A stretch of DNA of 7,121 bases from DATDVH01 sp035290045 (lineage in GTDB: Bacteria > Patescibacteriota > Microgenomatia > UBA1406 > HO2-37-13b): the NCBI GenBank assembly GCA_035290045.1, contig DATDVH010000055.1, positions 1-7,121 on the forward strand, given 5' to 3'. Positions 4,866-7,121 of the stretch are shown here, in pieces. Within the stretch, counting starts at the first letter, position 1. Each line of letters opens with the position of its first letter. Position numbers and translations under genes: made by a program. The notes below the pieces were generated by a model. It ran no database searches. It had not been told where the DNA came from and was given only the letters and a program-made list of their open reading frames with translations.

Positions 4866-5219
4866 TTAAGGAATGAGTTTTTGCAGTTGTTCTTGATCAG
4901 AGCTATTTTGGTTTATGGGAAGTTTTGGGAATAATGATTTTTCCATATTTTTTTGAGTGTTAGTGATGAGATCGTTCGTGATATTTTTCCATACTCCTTG
5001 AATTTGTGTGAGTATTCCAGTCTTGGTAATCACGAAAAAAAATATCGCAACAAGTATAATATATGCACATATCATACCAGTTACGCGCATAAAACCTGCT
5101 AAGAAATTCCTCCAAATGATGCCCCAAGGATTACCATAGATTGATTCAATAGTTTTGGCAAGTTGTTTCATATTTTTATCTATCTGTGAAGGAGGTAAAC
5201 TTTGCGATTGTTGATCCAT
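4866..5219 (-). CDS. small single-span membrane protein, DUF5665-like
   Basis: 117 residues from ATG 5219. A TTG at 5249 would add ten residues, but ATG is the more ordinary start and leaves a 33-bp gap after the upstream gene. An N-terminal polar, partly helical stretch (1-28) leads into NPWGIIWRNFLAGFMR (30-45), then a hydrophobic membrane segment at about 46-66. A polar, amphipathic tail of about 50 residues, rich in Asn, Gln and Lys, follows. The NP-x(6)-NFLAG motif before a single membrane span recalls DUF5665 proteins of unknown function; this is from memory and unverified. It sits between a large membrane protein and deformylase in the same orientation and ends 8 bp before the deformylase ATG. 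Confidence 0.7.
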   Translation of the reverse strand: MDQQSQSLPPSQIDKNMKQLAKTIESIYGNPWGIIWRNFLAGFMRVTGMICAYIILVAIFFFVITKTGILTQIQGVWKNITNDLITNTQKNMEKSLFPKLPINQNSSDQEQLQKLIP

Positions 5220-5252
5220 ATAATATGAGCGTACTATAGTTTCGGTCAAAAA

Positions 5253-7121
5253 TCAATCTGTTTTTTTCATGCGAAGTATAAAGATAAGAGCTATAATAAG
5301 AAGAAAAAATCCTGCAAATTCCAAATACTGCGGGAGGAAAATGATCACAATAGTATCATTTTGACTTTCTATCTTCCAGCCGTTTGCCCAATTATTCACC
5401 AAAACGTGCTCTTTGAGCTCTTTACCAAAGAAAAAAGGAAAAAGAGAATCAAAGTAATTTTTAATTTTATATGCTTTCCAATTCTTCTCATACGCTTGAC
5501 TTAAAATAAGAGTTCTGTTTTGATGTTCGGATTGTTTGAAATCTGTACGATACGTAAAGTAATTCAGTTTTGAAGCAGAAAAAGTATCATTGAAATGCGC
5601 TTGAGTTATAGTAGTATTTTTTTTGGTGAGGTAAATATTTTTAATTTCATTAAACGGAAAAAGATATACGACTAATTGAGCTATTTGATTGACTGATGGT
5701 GTATTTTCATAAGAATAATTATGAAAAATGATAGAGTAGCCTGAACCAAATTGATACTTTGGGTTGAGAAGAAAATATTCGTTTTCATTTTTGAGATTGT
5801 CTTCTATATATGCTTGTCTTTTCGTCATATCAAGAATATACATAAATAAATTTCTCCCTTGTATGTTTTTGCTTTTTATTTTCACAAGATAGCCATATTT
5901 TTGTTCTAAAAATGGCGCATAATAGCCAAAACATCCAAGTGCTCCATCAGTTGAAGTGACCGTAATGATATTTTTCTTATCATTTAACAGCGTGCTATTT
6001 TTACCTTTCCATGGAGTGAGATAACAATTCGTTACCTCTGAATCTTTTGATATGAATTCAGTCGCCTTTATTTTAGGAATAGTGATTTTTAAGATGTTAT
6101 TTTCGGTATTTAAGACATAACGATCTTGGTTGAGTAATAGTCCTTCAGTTCCATATATGGAGGTTTTTGATTGCTGATACAGTGTGTTGATAGTATACTC
6201 ATCAAGATTTATAGGCAGTTTTGCGGTGAGTATAAAAAATGTATCGGTTTCTTCAAGCGTCCATGTTTTCTCGGTTAATCGTGTTTGGTTCATGAGATCA
6301 AGAAAAGGATATATGATATCAAATGGTGGTGAGACCTCGTAATTTCCAATACGCTGGTAGAGCGTATCTTGATTTGTGAATTTTATTTGAGGCCCTGCAT
6401 GGGGCAAGGTGTCAACGTATGAAATAAAATTTTGAGTAAGATGATCTTTTTTTACCTCATACAGTTCAATCTTTCCCCATTTTTTGATACGGGTAATATT
6501 TTGACTGTTTTTCAGCATTGTATCAATACGATCATATTGTAATGTTTTTAATATTGTTGCAACTGGCAGTAGAGAACGATCCATGATTAAATATGACACA
6601 TCATATTTCTCAAGAATTTTTTCAAAAGCAGTGAGATTTTCGCTTTCAATTGCCTGTTTCACCTCCCAAAAATACCCTTCGCTTTTTTCACTCCATACAT
6701 CAAAAGTGCGCAATACAGTTGCTTGTTCAATACCATACCATAAGAATCCCGAGCCATTATATCCCCAGCGGTGAAAAAACCACGACCAAAAAGTATGATC
6801 TGGTAAAAGAGCTACCCGTTTATTTTTGTCTTGTTTTTTTAAATAGGTAAAAAGTGAAAAATAATCTTGAGGTATTTCGACTTTCATCTCAGAGGAGAAA
6901 AAATGACCTTTAAAAGAGGGGAATGAGTAAATTATTACAAAGATTGTAGTGGCTAAAACTATTATATATCCAAATGTCTGATAAGTATTTTTATCATTGA
7001 ATTCTCGTCTTATCTGTCTGTAGACAAGTTTTTTTAAAGATATAATCAAATCTGTAATTATACTCAGTCCAGACGCAAAGAATAAACTCGTAATGAGCGC
7101 GTATGGAATAATAAATTTGGT
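5253..7121 (-). CDS. large polytopic membrane protein, YfhO/GT-C-like, N-terminus beyond the right edge
   Basis: The frame is open from the right edge (codon at 7121) to TGA at 5253-5255, giving 622 visible residues. A TTG at 7049 could be mistaken for the start, but the 24 codons before it are open and encode a membrane span (FIIPYALITSLFFASGL), so the gene is cut by the window. Visible layout: a span at about 3-20, a basic loop, a second span at about 51-67, a large region of about 500 residues expected outside the membrane, a final span at about 594-616, and a basic tail (RMKKTD). Motifs include RWGYNGSGFLWYG (about 118-130) followed by FDVWS, and near the end HVLVNNWANGWKI and LPQYLEFAGF. 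I recall this pattern from large CPR membrane proteins annotated as YfhO-like or GT-C-like glycosyltransferases, which use lipid-linked sugars. The catalytic loop of such enzymes is near the N-terminus and is not visible. Function is therefore only suggested. Confidence 0.72.
   Translation of the reverse strand, partial: TKFIIPYALITSLFFASGLSIITDLIISLKKLVYRQIRREFNDKNTYQTFGYIIVLATTIFVIIYSFPSFKGHFFSSEMKVEIPQDYFSLFTYLKKQDKNKRVALLPDHTFWSWFFHRWGYNGSGFLWYGIEQATVLRTFDVWSEKSEGYFWEVKQAIESENLTAFEKILEKYDVSYLIMDRSLLPVATILKTLQYDRIDTMLKNSQNITRIKKWGKIELYEVKKDHLTQNFISYVDTLPHAGPQIKFTNQDTLYQRIGNYEVSPPFDIIYPFLDLMNQTRLTEKTWTLEETDTFFILTAKLPINLDEYTINTLYQQSKTSIYGTEGLLLNQDRYVLNTENNILKITIPKIKATEFISKDSEVTNCYLTPWKGKNSTLLNDKKNIITVTSTDGALGCFGYYAPFLEQKYGYLVKIKSKNIQGRNLFMYILDMTKRQAYIEDNLKNENEYFLLNPKYQFGSGYSIIFHNYSYENTPSVNQIAQLVVYLFPFNEIKNIYLTKKNTTITQAHFNDTFSASKLNYFTYRTDFKQSEHQNRTLILSQAYEKNWKAYKIKNYFDSLFPFFFGKELKEHVLVNNWANGWKIESQNDTIVIIFLPQYLEFAGFFLLIIALIFILRMKKTD

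Noticed and set aside
4403..4869. Plus-strand open frames opposite deformylase
   Set aside because: They are antisense to a gene with all catalytic motifs and have no domain-like composition.
5220..5249. Promoter TTGACC (5249-5244), 18 bp, TATTAT (5225-5220) on the minus strand before the small membrane protein
   Set aside because: Its start site would fall inside the gene, past the preferred ATG at 5219. It also coincides with coding-like sequence, so the resemblance is probably chance.
7047..7049. TTG at 7049 as the start of the large membrane protein
   Set aside because: The frame stays open to the window edge and those 24 codons encode a membrane span, so the gene is truncated by the window.
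1..7121. CRISPR arrays, tRNA or rRNA genes
   Set aside because: No regularly spaced repeats and no cloverleaf or rRNA-like stretches were seen on either strand.

Overview
The window looks like a chromosomal segment of a Candidate Phyla Radiation (Patescibacteria) bacterium, most likely of the Microgenomates type. This is inferred from gene style, not from a marker gene. The DNA is AT-rich and TGA is used as an ordinary stop, which argues against the UGA-recoded Gracilibacteria/Absconditabacteria. No gene here has a convincing Shine-Dalgarno sequence. The cell-surface proteins combine an N-terminal membrane anchor, a cohesin-like domain, a Pro/Thr linker and dockerin-type EF-hand ends in a way I associate with Microgenomates genomes.

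Left part (1-681): the 3' end of a DDE/rve-type transposase enters from the left edge and stops at 136. Eight bases later begins the promoter of a complete two-gene type II toxin-antitoxin operon, a Phd/YefM-like antitoxin followed by a RelE/ParE-like toxin with an ATGA overlap. The promoter (TTGACA, 17 bp, TAAAAT) holds a perfect 12-bp palindrome. It predicts an almost leaderless mRNA beginning just before the ATG at 182, so the more upstream ATG at 158 is probably not used.

Middle part (682-4266): three same-strand genes for anchored or secreted surface proteins. A (764-1708) and B (1941-2861) are paralogue-like helical proteins, each ending in one dockerin half-repeat. C (2899-4266) carries a membrane anchor, a cohesin-like domain, a Pro-rich linker, a beta-rich domain and a two-loop dockerin. 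The block is built on a tandem duplication with an offset of about 1.15 kb. Both A and B have a TTGACATTCCCCC promoter, both end in nearly the same dockerin, and both are followed by a 57-bp identical stretch and by the start of gene C. After A that start is only a frameshifted stub (about 1746-1820). After B it continues into the intact gene. The A promoter has a run of eight Cs between its -35 and -10 boxes, where the B promoter has five, a layout known from phase-variable surface genes.

Right part (4267-7121): a perfect 11-bp hairpin separates C from a convergent minus-strand group. That group is a large membrane protein of the YfhO/GT-C-like kind (its N-terminus lies beyond the right edge), a small single-span membrane protein resembling DUF5665, and peptide deformylase with all three metal-site motifs.

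The most interesting content is the duplicated cohesin/dockerin surface cluster with possible promoter-spacer phase variation, and the TA operon whose operator geometry fixes its start codon. All functions are inferred from reading sequence; no search was run.
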